Shown one piece after another: positions 1-8,478 of a stretch of 64,000 nt of DNA. The position numbers were made by a program, and so were the translations under genes. The DNA lies in the NCBI GenBank assembly GCA_902363735.1, contig CABJBA010000005.1:124001-188000 (forward strand), read 5' to 3'. How positions within the stretch are numbered: position 1 is the first letter of the stretch; every line of letters begins with the position of its first letter. The notes beneath the pieces were generated by a model that worked only from the letters and a program-made list of their open reading frames with translations, did no database searches and was not told where the DNA came from. Source of the stretch: Clostridiaceae bacterium. Its GTDB lineage: Bacteria; Bacillota; Clostridia; Lachnospirales; Lachnospiraceae.

Positions 1-152
1 AAACAAAATTTTTTATTTTAAATTTTATATTTAAATATAAACAATTACAGTAACTGATTAAAATTTACACAGGATGTTAAAACAAGATGTCGATTCCGGA
101 GACTTTATAATTTTAAACCACTCTCAAGTAAATTATAGTAGGAGGGATTAAC
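1..152. promoter_or_regulatory. AT-rich leader of the dehydrogenase/ABC operon
   Basis: Non-coding, extremely AT-rich. It holds a T-rich stretch at 9-26 that resembles sequences at 5938-5962, 6326-6345 and 7151-7170, and an 18-bp perfect palindrome (TTTATATTT/AAATATAAA) at 24-41. A clear AGGAGGG ribosome site at about 141-147 precedes the TTG start at 153. I could not place a convincing -35/-10 pair. The palindrome and T-rich motif are probably regulator sites, possibly for the GntR protein encoded at 6369; this is inference. Confidence 0.4.
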
Positions 153-1238
153 TTGTTTGACAATAACAGTATCCAAATAGGTGCCGGAAGATATTTTCAG
201 TACCGTGGTGCAATGAACCTGATTGGAGGTGAAGTATCTAACTGGGGAAAGAAGGCCTATATTGTAACTGATGAAACAGTATGGAAGCTTACTGAGGACC
301 GGATTAAAACATCAATGGGCAACAGCAATGTTGAGTTTTTTGTTAATTTTTGTGATTTGCCGTCAACACAGAGAAGTTTTAATCTTGTGGCAAAAGATGT
401 TTTAGAGAAAGAAGCCGATGTGGTCATTGGACTGGGCGGCGGAAGATGTATTGATATTGCGAAAGGGGCAAGTGATATAGCAGGTAAAAGAATCATTACG
501 GTTCCTACTTCTGCTGCCACCTGTGCGGCTGTGGCCATCTTATATGTTACTTATGGGGAAGATGGATCGGTGGAAAAAAGTCAGTTTCTAAAGCATGAAA
601 TTAGTGCAGTTCTGGTTGATCTTGATTTTACGGTGACTAATTGTCCATCCAGGTACTTAGCTTCCGGCATTGCGGATGCCATGGCAAAAAGTCCGGAATT
701 TGCATTTACCATGTTAAACCTGGGAGATGCAGGAAAAACATCCACATCAGATACGGCAACCATAATTGCCGACTATACATACCGCTCTTATATGGAAAAA
801 GGAACGACAGCTTTGGATACTGTCAGCCGTAAAGAGTGTGATGCCAATGTAGAAGATCTGGTTTGTATGAATTTACTGGTGACCGGTCTTATATCTAATT
901 TGTCAACAGGCGGAAAACAATTGGCGGTTGCCCATAATTTTTATGATGCAGTATGCTGTCTGCAGAAAGAGGTCAGAGAAAATTACCTTCATGGCGAAAT
1001 TGTCGGACTCGCCATTCCTTTACAGCTTGCAGTAAACGGGGCGCCAGAGGCGGAGATTTTAAAAGCCAAAGATATGATGGAAAGGCTGGGAATACCCAAT
1101 ACCATGGAAAAAATGGGATTTCCTATGACGGAAGAGGCGGTACAGGAGTTAATTAATTATACCCATAAAAAAACAATACCTGACGATAAGGCTCTGTACA
1201 ATTCAATAAAAGAGAATTTTAAAATAATATTAAAATGA
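153..1238 (+). CDS. Iron-containing alcohol/glycerol dehydrogenase-like protein (GldA family)
   Basis: 361 aa, the usual length for the GldA branch of group III metal-dependent dehydrogenases, which oxidise an alcohol with NAD(P)+ in the cytoplasm. The nucleotide-binding GGGRCID motif lies at 95-101. Residues in the positions of the family's metal ligands are present: Asp175 (in GIADA), His261 and His280 (in HGEIVG). The TTG start has an AGGAGGG site 6 bp upstream, and no ATG fits better. It is the first gene of a probable operon with a LIV-type ABC transporter that begins 22 bp downstream, so it may process the imported compound or a product of it. The metal could be Fe or Zn. The true substrate cannot be read from the sequence. 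Confidence 0.82.
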   Translation: MFDNNSIQIGAGRYFQYRGAMNLIGGEVSNWGKKAYIVTDETVWKLTEDRIKTSMGNSNVEFFVNFCDLPSTQRSFNLVAKDVLEKEADVVIGLGGGRCIDIAKGASDIAGKRIITVPTSAATCAAVAILYVTYGEDGSVEKSQFLKHEISAVLVDLDFTVTNCPSRYLASGIADAMAKSPEFAFTMLNLGDAGKTSTSDTATIIADYTYRSYMEKGTTALDTVSRKECDANVEDLVCMNLLVTGLISNLSTGGKQLAVAHNFYDAVCCLQKEVRENYLHGEIVGLAIPLQLAVNGAPEAEILKAKDMMERLGIPNTMEKMGFPMTEEAVQELINYTHKKTIPDDKALYNSIKENFKIILK

Positions 1239-1260
1239 GAATGTAATTGGGAGGTGTTTT

Positions 1261-2472
1261 ATGAAATTATTTAAATTGGCAGGCTTATTGTTAGCAGGAG
1301 CACTTGTTATTACGGGATGCAGCGGGAATAATTCAACTCAGCCGGCTGCTTCGGCAGATCCCGGGTCAGCAGCAGAGGCCAGCGGGAAAGTAGGGGATAC
1401 AGCCGGAGATAATGACGGCACTATAAAAATCGGCCTGATTGCCATGCTGACTGGAAATAATCCTTTAAATGGTTTAAGAATGCAGCAGGCAGTTCAGCTG
1501 GCTGTTGATGAAGCCAATGAAAAAGGGGGAATTCTAGGCCGAAAAGTTGAATTGCTGGTAGAAGATGATCAGACTCTTCAGGACATGGCGGTTACATGTG
1601 CAAATAAATTAATCGGTGAGGGAGTCGTAGGAATCGTGGGTCCCCACCGCAGTACCAATGCAATGGCGATTGAGCAGGTGGTTAATCAAAAAGGTGTGGT
1701 TACCATAACAGGAGGAACCACACCAAAGATAACCACTTTAGACAATCCCTATCTGTTCCGATGCCGTGCTTCCGATGCCATTTTTGCAAAGGTTGCCGCT
1801 ACATATGCCGTGGATAAACTTGGAGCAAAAAAGGTGGGGATGTTTTATAACAATGATGAATTTGGAACCGGCGGAGAAGAAACAGCCAGAGCTTACTGCA
1901 AAGAAAACAACATTGAGTATATATCGGAAGGGCATAACACCAATGATAAAGATTTTACAGGACAAATTATGAAAATGAAAAATGCCGGTGTTGAGGCAGT
2001 GCTGATCTGGACTCATGATCCCGAACTGGCTATTCATGCCCGTCAGATCAAAGAACTTGGACTTGATGTACCGGTAGTTTGCTCGCCGGGAGTCACTATG
2101 CCCCAGGTTATTGATATGTGTGAGGCAGAACAGATTGAGGGTTGGTACGGAGTCACAGATTTTGTATCAGGAAGCACTTTTCCAGCTACCCAGCAGTTTG
2201 TTGAAGCATTTGAAAGCAAATACAATGTGCCAGCCGAATTATTTTCAGCATCCTATTATGGGGGAGCGGTTGCCCTTTTGTCAGCAATTGAAAAAGCAGG
2301 TACTGCTGACCGGGAAGCAGTCCGAAATGCTATGGCCCAGCTGGAGAATGTTTCAGTACCCATTGGAATTATAACATCTGATCAGAATAATGATATGATG
2401 CATGAGGTTTCCGTTGCAAGGCTTGAAAATAAAGTCCCCGTTTATGTTGAGACAATTAAAGTTTCTCAATAA
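1261..2472 (+). CDS. ABC transporter substrate-binding lipoprotein, branched-chain amino acid (LivK) type
   Basis: 403 aa. It has a lipoprotein signal peptide with lipobox VITGC (Cys20), then a low-complexity Ala/Ser/Gly linker to about residue 55, then a periplasmic-binding fold of the Leu/Ile/Val family beginning at IKIGLIAMLTG. In Gram-positives this protein is anchored on the outer membrane face and hands ligand to the LivH/LivM channel encoded next. The ATG start has GGGAGG about 7 bp upstream. The family also takes up amides, urea, aromatic acids and other compounds, so the ligand is open; the linked dehydrogenase hints at something other than a plain branched-chain amino acid. Confidence 0.85.
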   Translation: MKLFKLAGLLLAGALVITGCSGNNSTQPAASADPGSAAEASGKVGDTAGDNDGTIKIGLIAMLTGNNPLNGLRMQQAVQLAVDEANEKGGILGRKVELLVEDDQTLQDMAVTCANKLIGEGVVGIVGPHRSTNAMAIEQVVNQKGVVTITGGTTPKITTLDNPYLFRCRASDAIFAKVAATYAVDKLGAKKVGMFYNNDEFGTGGEETARAYCKENNIEYISEGHNTNDKDFTGQIMKMKNAGVEAVLIWTHDPELAIHARQIKELGLDVPVVCSPGVTMPQVIDMCEAEQIEGWYGVTDFVSGSTFPATQQFVEAFESKYNVPAELFSASYYGGAVALLSAIEKAGTADREAVRNAMAQLENVSVPIGIITSDQNNDMMHEVSVARLENKVPVYVETIKVSQ

Positions 2473-2560
2473 TACAGTATTTTAATGTGCTGCTGAGGCC
2501 GAAGGTTTGAAGAAAATTTTCGGCCGGATGCACATAAAGCATTGGGAAAGGATGTGTTTT

Positions 2561-3430
2561 ATGACTTCTATTGTAATGCAGTTACTTGTAAGTGGAATTG
2601 CCATGGGATTTATCTATGCTCTGGTAGGTATTGAATATACTCTCATCTGGAATTCGACAGGTCTTCTTAATTTCAGTCATGACAAGCTGATCACTTTGGG
2701 GGCCTATATCTTTGGAGCTACATTAGTCGCCGGCTTGGGACTGAGCTCCTGGATTGCTGTAATTTTAGCAATTATTATTTCTGGCTTTGTAGGGGCGCTC
2801 ATTGCTTCTCTTATTTTAAATCCCCTGCGGAATATGAGCTCCACAATATTTGCCGTTATGGGAACAATTATGTTGGGACGGATTTTATATGAGGCAATCC
2901 GTCTGATCTGGGGACCTATTCCCTTCACCGTACCAAACTGGGCCACCGGCAATGTGGTTGTAAGAGGTGTCAGCATAACCAAGGCCAATATCTATATTTG
3001 TATTGTTTCAATTGTGGTTGTTGCTGGACTGCAGATATTTTTGAATTTTACCAAAACCGGAAAAGCCATGCGTGCCGTAGCTCAAAATAAAAAGGCGGCG
3101 GCTTTGATGGGAATAAATGTATCCCAAAACATCTGTATCACCACAGGAATATCCGCCATGATTTGTACAACTATCGGAATGTTAATCATACCGTTGTTTA
3201 ATATTGATGTCAATATGGCCTCCCTGATTGGTCTTAAGGGTTTTTCGGCTGGAGTAATAGGAGGATTCGGTTACCTTCCCGGTGTGATTATTGGCGGATT
3301 GATCATCGGCGTAGTTGAAAATATTTCTGTAATTGTACTGCCTGCAGTTTATAAGGATATTGTTTCATTTGTATTATTAATCACTTTTCTGTTAATCAGG
3401 CCGGGCGGATTGCTTGGACATAAAAGTTAG
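2561..3430 (+). CDS. Branched-chain amino acid-type ABC transporter permease (LivH)
   Basis: 289 aa from the ATG at 2561, which has GGGAAAGGA about 9 bp upstream. An in-frame TTG at 2507 would add 18 polar residues ahead of the first hydrophobic helix and has no good ribosome site, so I reject it. About eight membrane segments are visible, with the family's N-terminal pattern (QLLVSGIAMGFIYALVG) and a central loop of the type GKAMRAVAQNKKAAALMGI that contacts the ATPases. It should form a heterodimeric channel with the LivM-like protein that starts 11 bp downstream. Confidence 0.88.
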   Translation: MTSIVMQLLVSGIAMGFIYALVGIEYTLIWNSTGLLNFSHDKLITLGAYIFGATLVAGLGLSSWIAVILAIIISGFVGALIASLILNPLRNMSSTIFAVMGTIMLGRILYEAIRLIWGPIPFTVPNWATGNVVVRGVSITKANIYICIVSIVVVAGLQIFLNFTKTGKAMRAVAQNKKAAALMGINVSQNICITTGISAMICTTIGMLIIPLFNIDVNMASLIGLKGFSAGVIGGFGYLPGVIIGGLIIGVVENISVIVLPAVYKDIVSFVLLITFLLIRPGGLLGHKS

Positions 3431-3441
3431 GAGGAAATGTT

Positions 3442-4413
3442 TTGGAGAATAATAAAGTAAAGAAATTTGCTCCTATGGCTGTAATTGCCGCCGCAATGTT
3501 CCTGCCTCTGTTTTTAAAAAATGATTACTATATGCTTGTATTAAACAGACTGCTGATCAATATTGTAGTTGTACTGGGGATTAATTTTATCACAGGTTTA
3601 ACCGGACAGATGAATCTGGGTTCAGCCGGTATTTTTGCCTTAGGTGCGTACAGTTCGGCATTGGTATCAATCAAATTTGGAGTGACACCATGGGTCGGTA
3701 TGATCGTCGCTGTTTTTATGGGTGGCGTCATTGGACTGGGGCTGGGGTATCCAAGCCTGCGTGTAAAAGGTGTCTATCTTTCCCTGACAACCATTGGCTT
3801 TGCTGAAGTGGTCCGCCTGATGTTGTCTAACATGACAGGTATTACCGGGGGAACTCAGGGAATACGTAATATTCCGGTATTTTCTATTTATAATTTTAAA
3901 TTTAATACACATGTCCGGGTTTACTATTTATTTTTGTTTATTACAGCCATAACTTTTTTTGTAGCCTGCCGCATCACATACTCAAAGTGGGGGAGGGTTT
4001 TTAAATCACTGAGGGACAATGCAGAAGCAGTGGAAATGAGCGGTGTCAATATTGCCAGCATTAAAATTAAGGCATTTACATTGGCGGCAATTTTTGGATC
4101 CCTTGCGGGCAGCATGTATGCCCACTATATGGGATATATGAATCCCTCCACATTTAATATGGATTTTTCGGCCAATTATGTCATTATGCTGATGGTGGGC
4201 GGTATTGGTTCAGTCTACGGGAATGTGATTGGTGCTCTTGTGGTTACTGTATTACCCGAAGCATTAAGGTTTATGGGAACCTATTATCAGATTGTTTTCT
4301 CAGCGATTATTTTACTTGGGGCGATCTTCCTGCCTAATGGCTGGGGATATGGAATACGATGCCTGTTTCATGTCATTGTTTCCGGTTCAAGGAAGGAGGG
4401 TTCTGATGGATGA
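3442..4413 (+). CDS. Branched-chain amino acid-type ABC transporter permease (LivM)
   Basis: 323 aa with a TTG start 8 bp after an AGGAGG site; about nine hydrophobic helices. Family features visible are LNFITGLTGQMNLGSAG near residue 45, the coupling-helix region WGRVFKSLRDNAEAVEMSGV near 185-205, and the GGIGSVYGNVIGA segment near 255. It pairs with LivH as the transmembrane part of the importer. Its last 8 bp overlap the start of the LivG gene, a sign of coupled translation. Confidence 0.88.
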   Translation: MENNKVKKFAPMAVIAAAMFLPLFLKNDYYMLVLNRLLINIVVVLGINFITGLTGQMNLGSAGIFALGAYSSALVSIKFGVTPWVGMIVAVFMGGVIGLGLGYPSLRVKGVYLSLTTIGFAEVVRLMLSNMTGITGGTQGIRNIPVFSIYNFKFNTHVRVYYLFLFITAITFFVACRITYSKWGRVFKSLRDNAEAVEMSGVNIASIKIKAFTLAAIFGSLAGSMYAHYMGYMNPSTFNMDFSANYVIMLMVGGIGSVYGNVIGALVVTVLPEALRFMGTYYQIVFSAIILLGAIFLPNGWGYGIRCLFHVIVSGSRKEGSDG

Positions 4414-5191
4414 AATCCTGAAGGTAACAAATGGAATCAAAAAATTTGCAGGCCTGGTTGCTGTAGATGACCTTTCATTTACCATGAAAAAACGCACGAT
4501 TCATTCGTTAATCGGACCTAATGGGGCGGGTAAAACAACCACTATCAATTTAATGACCGGTGTTTTCCCCCTAACATCGGGAGATGTATTTTTTGATGGT
4601 GAAAAGATTTCTGGGTTTCCTACATATAAAATATCCCGTAAAGGCATGAGCCGTACGTTTCAAAACATTAAGGTATTTCCCAGTATGACTTTACTGGAAA
4701 ATGTAATGGTGGGAGGTCACGAAACAGCATCCATGGGAATTGTCCGGAGCCTTCTTGATATCAGAGGAGCAAACAAGGAAGAGAAAATACTGAAAGAAAA
4801 GGCAGAATATATTTTGGACTATATCGGTATGTATAAGCTCAAAGATGAACGGATGGATAATCTGCCTTACGGCAGACAAAAAATGTCAGAGCTGGCCAGA
4901 GCATTGATGACTGATCCCAAGTTGATTTTGCTGGATGAACCGGCTGCGGGCTTAAATCCTTCGGAACGGTCTGAATTAGTTAAGATCATATTAAAAATCT
5001 TTAACGATGGCAGGGACTTTTTTCTGATTGAGCATAATATGGATGTTATTATGAAAATCAGCAATTATATTACTGTGCTGAATTTCGGCAGAAAAATCGC
5101 TGAAGGGACTCCTCTTGAAATCCAAAATAATGACGAAGTAATTAAAGCCTATCTTGGCGAGCGGTTTAAAAAGACAGAGGGGGCGGATTAG
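4406..5191 (+). CDS. ABC transporter ATP-binding protein (LivG)
   Basis: 261 aa from ATG 4406, 5 bp after a GGAGGG site; a longer in-frame start at 4292 would lie inside livM and add 38 unrelated residues. Walker A GPNGAGKTT is at 37-45; the signature loop has the LivG-type form LPYGRQKMSELARAL rather than LSGGQ; Walker B is LILLDEPAAGL; the switch histidine is in LIEHNM. It hydrolyses ATP at the cytoplasmic face for the LIV-type importer. It overlaps livM by 8 bp and its stop codon directly abuts the start of the livF gene. Confidence 0.9.
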   Translation: MDEILKVTNGIKKFAGLVAVDDLSFTMKKRTIHSLIGPNGAGKTTTINLMTGVFPLTSGDVFFDGEKISGFPTYKISRKGMSRTFQNIKVFPSMTLLENVMVGGHETASMGIVRSLLDIRGANKEEKILKEKAEYILDYIGMYKLKDERMDNLPYGRQKMSELARALMTDPKLILLDEPAAGLNPSERSELVKIILKIFNDGRDFFLIEHNMDVIMKISNYITVLNFGRKIAEGTPLEIQNNDEVIKAYLGERFKKTEGAD

Positions 5192-5902
5192 ATGCTGGAA
5201 ATAACAAACTTAGATGCATATTACGGAAAGGTACAGGCACTTAAAAATATTTCATTGAGTATGGGCCCGCAGGAAATTATCTCAATCATAGGCTCCAACG
5301 GTGCCGGAAAGACGACTCTAATGAGCTGTATCATGGGAATTGTCCATGGTGTTGGGGGAGAAATAAAATATAAAAATCAAAATATTACTAATTTGAAAAC
5401 TCATGTTATTACAAAAAGGGGTGTTGTTTATATCCCTGAAGGCCGGGAGGTCTTTCCCAGTATGACGGTTTTACATAATCTAGAAATGGGGGCTTATTCA
5501 AAAAAGTTCACCAAAAAAGAGCTGAATTATCATTTGGATTCGATGTATGAGCTTTTCCCCCGTTTGAAGGAACGGTCTTCACAAAAAGCCAGCTCCTTAA
5601 GCGGGGGTGAACAGCAAATGCTTGCAATTGCCCGGGGATTGATGAGTGATCCTCAGCTGCTTATGTGTGATGAACCGTCTTTGGGATTGGCCCCCGTAAT
5701 TGTGGATGATGTGTTCCGTATTATTGTAAGAGTAAGCCAGGAGATGAAAATCCCGGTAATTATTGTTGAGCAGAATGCCTACATGGCACTTAGTATTTCT
5801 GACCGTTGTTATGTATTAGAGAATGGCAGGATCGTAAGTTCAGGTGCCAGCAAAGATTTGATTGACAGTGATGACATTAAAAAAGCATATCTGGGAGGAT
5901 AA
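5192..5902 (+). CDS. ABC transporter ATP-binding protein (LivF)
   Basis: 236 aa, typical LivF size. Walker A GSNGAGKTT is near residue 33, the canonical signature LSGGEQQMLAIARGL near 140, Walker B LLMCDEPSLGLAP near 160, and a switch His-equivalent region VIIVEQNA. It is the second ATPase of the LIV-type importer and the last gene of the operon that starts at 153. Its start abuts the livG stop codon with a GGGGGCGG ribosome site inside livG. Confidence 0.9.
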   Translation: MLEITNLDAYYGKVQALKNISLSMGPQEIISIIGSNGAGKTTLMSCIMGIVHGVGGEIKYKNQNITNLKTHVITKRGVVYIPEGREVFPSMTVLHNLEMGAYSKKFTKKELNYHLDSMYELFPRLKERSSQKASSLSGGEQQMLAIARGLMSDPQLLMCDEPSLGLAPVIVDDVFRIIVRVSQEMKIPVIIVEQNAYMALSISDRCYVLENGRIVSSGASKDLIDSDDIKKAYLGG

Positions 5903-5960
5903 AAGAACAATCAAAACTAGAGTGATGATAGAGACTAAATTTTTTATTTTTAATTTTTTA

Positions 5961-5989
5961 TTGACATTTTCTTAGTATAATGGTAAATT
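5961..5989 (+). promoter_or_regulatory. Possible sigma-A promoter after livF
   Basis: TTGACA at 5961-5966 and TAAATT at 5984-5989, 17 bp apart. It directly follows a T-rich motif (5938-5960) like that in front of the aldolase promoter at 7169. A TATAAT at 5976-5981 is only 9 bp from the TTGACA and is not a usable partner. Confidence 0.35.
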
Positions 5990-6174
5990 TATATTGAGAG
6001 AGTGGTTTGAAATTATTTTGCAGATAAAAAAATTATAAAAAGGAGCAAAATAATGCAATAGATATTGGATATATGGTAGTGTCAGGATTGAAAATTTTGT
6101 TTTCAGCATAACGAAGTAAAGACCTTATAGTTACAAATGAAAGATTTTTTGTTCTACAATACGCAATAAAAAAT

Positions 6175-6222
6175 AGCAGCAGATCTGTTATCGGCAAGAT
6201 GCGATTCTGCTGCTTTATTTTT
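6175..6222 (+). terminator. Hairpin terminator
   Basis: Arms AGCAGCAGATC and GATTCTGCTGCT with a T-rich tail. It closes whatever is transcribed from the region after livF, and isolates the GntR gene. Confidence 0.7.
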
Positions 6223-6368
6223 ATATGTATATTTTAAAATCACATAAGTCTAAAATAGAAATATTGTTAATTTGATAAAAATTTAACTTTCATTTTCCAT
6301 AAAAATAGTGTAGTATATAAGTAAATATTTTATTTTAAATTTAGATAAGATACGAAAGGGAGAATTTC

Positions 6369-7004
6369 TTGAGAGTAAAAACAAATCTGGATATAATTAT
6401 ATATGATCATATTGTAGATTCATTAATCTTAGGAGAATATGAGATGGGACAGACAATTCTGTTGGATGAATTTGCAGAGAAATATGAGGTGAGCCGTACG
6501 CCGGTTACGCAGGCGGTAAGGCTGCTTGCCAATGATGGGCTGTTAAATCTCATGAGTAATGGCCGGGTAATGGTTCCTGATTTTGATCGGGTGCAGATGG
6601 AAAAAGTCTGTGATGTCCGGCTGTTGCTGGAAGAGTTTGCAATAAGAAAAATAATTGATATGAAGCAGGCAGAAGATAAATATTATGATTTACTTGAAAG
6701 TATAGCAAAGAACGGGCTGAAGGCACTGCAACTGGCTGATAAGCTGGAATTTAATAAAAAGGATTTAGAATTTCACAGCACATTAGTAGCTGCCTGCGAT
6801 AATGAATATTTAGTAAGTGAGTATAAAAGGATACAAGGGAAATTTATAGTTGCCAATTATTTAATGCTTCCCCTTGATAAACGTGATTTTAGTGATGCGG
6901 CTGAAAGCCATATTCAATTAGTCGGTGCACTGCGAGAGCACAACCTGGAAAAGTGTTTAACACTGATAAAAGAGCATATTTTTAGCTTCTCTACCCCATT
7001 TTGA
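6369..7004 (+). CDS. GntR-family transcriptional regulator, FadR/FCD type
   Basis: 211 aa with a TTG start 7 bp after AAAGGGAG. The N-terminal winged helix-turn-helix (about 5-70) contains the GntR pattern LDEFAEKYEVSRTPVTQAVRLL, and the C-terminal all-helical FCD ligand/metal domain spans about 75-205. Such proteins bind AT-rich palindromes and respond to small carboxylates or related metabolites. It lies between the LIV-type transporter operon and the aldolase gene and has its own terminator, so it is the obvious candidate controller of both. Similar AT-rich sequences stand in front of all three units, including its own gene. Confidence 0.85.
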   Translation: MRVKTNLDIIIYDHIVDSLILGEYEMGQTILLDEFAEKYEVSRTPVTQAVRLLANDGLLNLMSNGRVMVPDFDRVQMEKVCDVRLLLEEFAIRKIIDMKQAEDKYYDLLESIAKNGLKALQLADKLEFNKKDLEFHSTLVAACDNEYLVSEYKRIQGKFIVANYLMLPLDKRDFSDAAESHIQLVGALREHNLEKCLTLIKEHIFSFSTPF

Positions 7005-7022
7005 AGAAAATGGGGTTTTTTA
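6994..7022 (+). terminator. Terminator of the GntR gene
   Basis: CCCCATTTT-GAAG-AAAATGGGG followed by TTTTTT. The left arm overlaps the last codons of the regulator gene. Confidence 0.85.
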
Positions 7023-7168
7023 ATTTGATTTCCTGACAGGCTCTAGCAGGTGAAACTGCTGAACAACCGGTCTTTTGGTATTGTTCATGCCTGAATAACC
7101 AGAAATTCCTGTATTTTTGTCTATGTTCACCACAACCAAATAAAAAATAAAAAATTTTTTATTTTTTA

Positions 7169-7197
7169 TTGACAATTTTAAATAAATAATTTAATAT
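7169..7197 (+). promoter_or_regulatory. Sigma-A promoter of the aldolase gene
   Basis: TTGACA at 7169-7174, 17-bp spacer, TAATAT at 7192-7197. The T-rich motif at 7151-7168 abuts the -35 box exactly as at 5938-5966, which would suit a repressor or activator site for the neighbouring GntR protein. Confidence 0.75.
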
Positions 7198-7278
7198 ATA
7201 AGCATAAAGATGAACAAACATTCATCTCGATGTGCGCACGTTACAAAAAATGAAACAGGAAAAGAGAGGATAACTAAA

Positions 7279-8184
7279 ATGAAAGAAGTAAAAAAAGCGT
7301 ATGGAATTACACCGGCATCAATGACGATCTGGAATGCAGACCAGACCTATAACAAAAAAGGAATGGAAAAGTATCTTGACTGGCTGCTTGCTAACGGGGC
7401 ACAGAGTATTTCTGTTTGCGGAAGCACAGGAGAAAACATTGCCATGAACATGGAAGAGCAGAGAGAAATCATCGGCCATGTAGGTGATTATCTTCAGGGT
7501 CAGGTACCGTTAATATGTGGCACTGGAAGATACGATACCCTCAATACGGTTAAGATGAGCCGGTATGCCCAGGATAACGGGGCTGATTGTGTAATGGTAA
7601 TTCTTCCATTTTATTTAAAACCTCATAAAAAAGCAGTTATGCAGCATTTCCGTGATTTAAGAGCGGCTCTTGATATTGATATTATGATATATAATAACCC
7701 CTGGTTTGCAGGATATGAACTGACAGTTCCGGAGGTAAAAGAGCTGGTGGATGATGGAACTATCCAGTCGATAAAGGCAGCCCACGGTGATCCAAACAGA
7801 GTGCATGAGCTGAAGTTCCATTGCGCTGATCAGCTTACCGTATTCTACGGACACGATTATGCAGCAGCAGAAGGGCTTCTGTGCGGAGCAGATGGCTGGC
7901 TTTCCGGCTTCCCGGCAGTTTTGCCAAAACAGTGCCGTGCCATTCAGGATGCAGCATTCTCCGGTGATGTGAAGGCAACCATGGAAGCCCAGAATAAGAT
8001 TCAGCCTTATATTGATTATTTCTTCCATGATAAAGTAAATGAAGAGCCCCACTGGCAGGAAATCTGTAAATATACATTGCAGGCACAAGGCCTGGATTTT
8101 GCCGGACTTCCTAGAAAACCGTTGGGCGAGCTGGATGCGGCAAATAAGAAAAAGATCGATAAGCTGCTGGCTGATATGCAGTAA
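7279..8184 (+). CDS. DapA/NanA-family aldolase (dihydrodipicolinate synthase or N-acetylneuraminate lyase-like)
   Basis: 301 aa from ATG 7279, which has GAGAGGA 8 bp upstream and matches the family's usual 290-300 residues; an upstream ATG at 7210 would add 23 polar residues. Schiff-base class I aldolase: GSTGEN at 48-53 (carboxylate binding), Tyr138 in MIYNNP, and catalytic Lys166 in SIKAAHGD. These enzymes join or split pyruvate and an aldehyde in the cytoplasm. Because the gene stands among catabolic genes with its own promoter, and not with lysine genes, I expect a catabolic aldolase or dehydratase and not true DapA. The substrate cannot be told from the sequence. Confidence 0.82.
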   Translation: MKEVKKAYGITPASMTIWNADQTYNKKGMEKYLDWLLANGAQSISVCGSTGENIAMNMEEQREIIGHVGDYLQGQVPLICGTGRYDTLNTVKMSRYAQDNGADCVMVILPFYLKPHKKAVMQHFRDLRAALDIDIMIYNNPWFAGYELTVPEVKELVDDGTIQSIKAAHGDPNRVHELKFHCADQLTVFYGHDYAAAEGLLCGADGWLSGFPAVLPKQCRAIQDAAFSGDVKATMEAQNKIQPYIDYFFHDKVNEEPHWQEICKYTLQAQGLDFAGLPRKPLGELDAANKKKIDKLLADMQ

Positions 8185-8251
8185 TTTATAAAGCGCTATA
8201 CATAAAAGAGCAGATGGGATTTTAATTTAAACAATAGAGAAACAAATCATA

Positions 8252-8303
8252 AAAACAGCAGATTCGGTTGAAAATTTTCAGAAGTTTCTGCTGTTTGATT
8301 TTT
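8252..8303 (+). terminator. Terminator after the aldolase gene
   Basis: Arms AAACAGCAGA and TCTGCTGTTT separated by an AT-rich loop, then GATTTTT. The remaining part of the 294-bp gap up to 8478 shows no gene and no clear promoter. Confidence 0.65.
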
Positions 8304-8478
8304 AAAATTGAGTTATGTATTGGGGGTAACAGGAAACAGTCCGGTATGGACTCAGTGAATCATTTTATTAAATACCGTTATTTTGATGTGAAATATAACA
8401 GCAGTAAATAGTCAGCCATAAAGAGTTATATTACGAATTAAGAAGATATTTCATTGGTAAAAGTAAAGGAGAAAAGAT

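Larger units (their letters stand above)
5903..6368. other. Intergenic region between livF and the GntR gene
   Basis: 466 bp without a convincing protein gene. It contains a possible promoter (5961-5989), a ribosome-site-like AAAAGGAGC followed by a two-codon frame ATG-CAA-TAG at 6053-6061, and a strong hairpin terminator at 6175-6222. The right part is the AT-rich leader of the GntR gene. A short transcript from about 5996 to about 6222 would be compatible with a small RNA or a decayed gene; neither is proven. Confidence 0.4.

Noticed and set aside
5961..5981. TTGACA at 5961 with TATAAT at 5976 as one promoter
   Set aside because: The spacer is only 9 bp. The 17-bp partner TAAATT at 5984 was used instead, with low confidence.
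7657..8088. 143-codon frame on the minus strand inside the aldolase gene
   Set aside because: It is fully antisense to a gene with clear catalytic motifs, and its translation has no family features.
7279..8184. Lysine-pathway DapA
   Set aside because: No lysine genes nearby; a promoter shared in style with a GntR regulon and a catabolic context fit a catabolic aldolase better.
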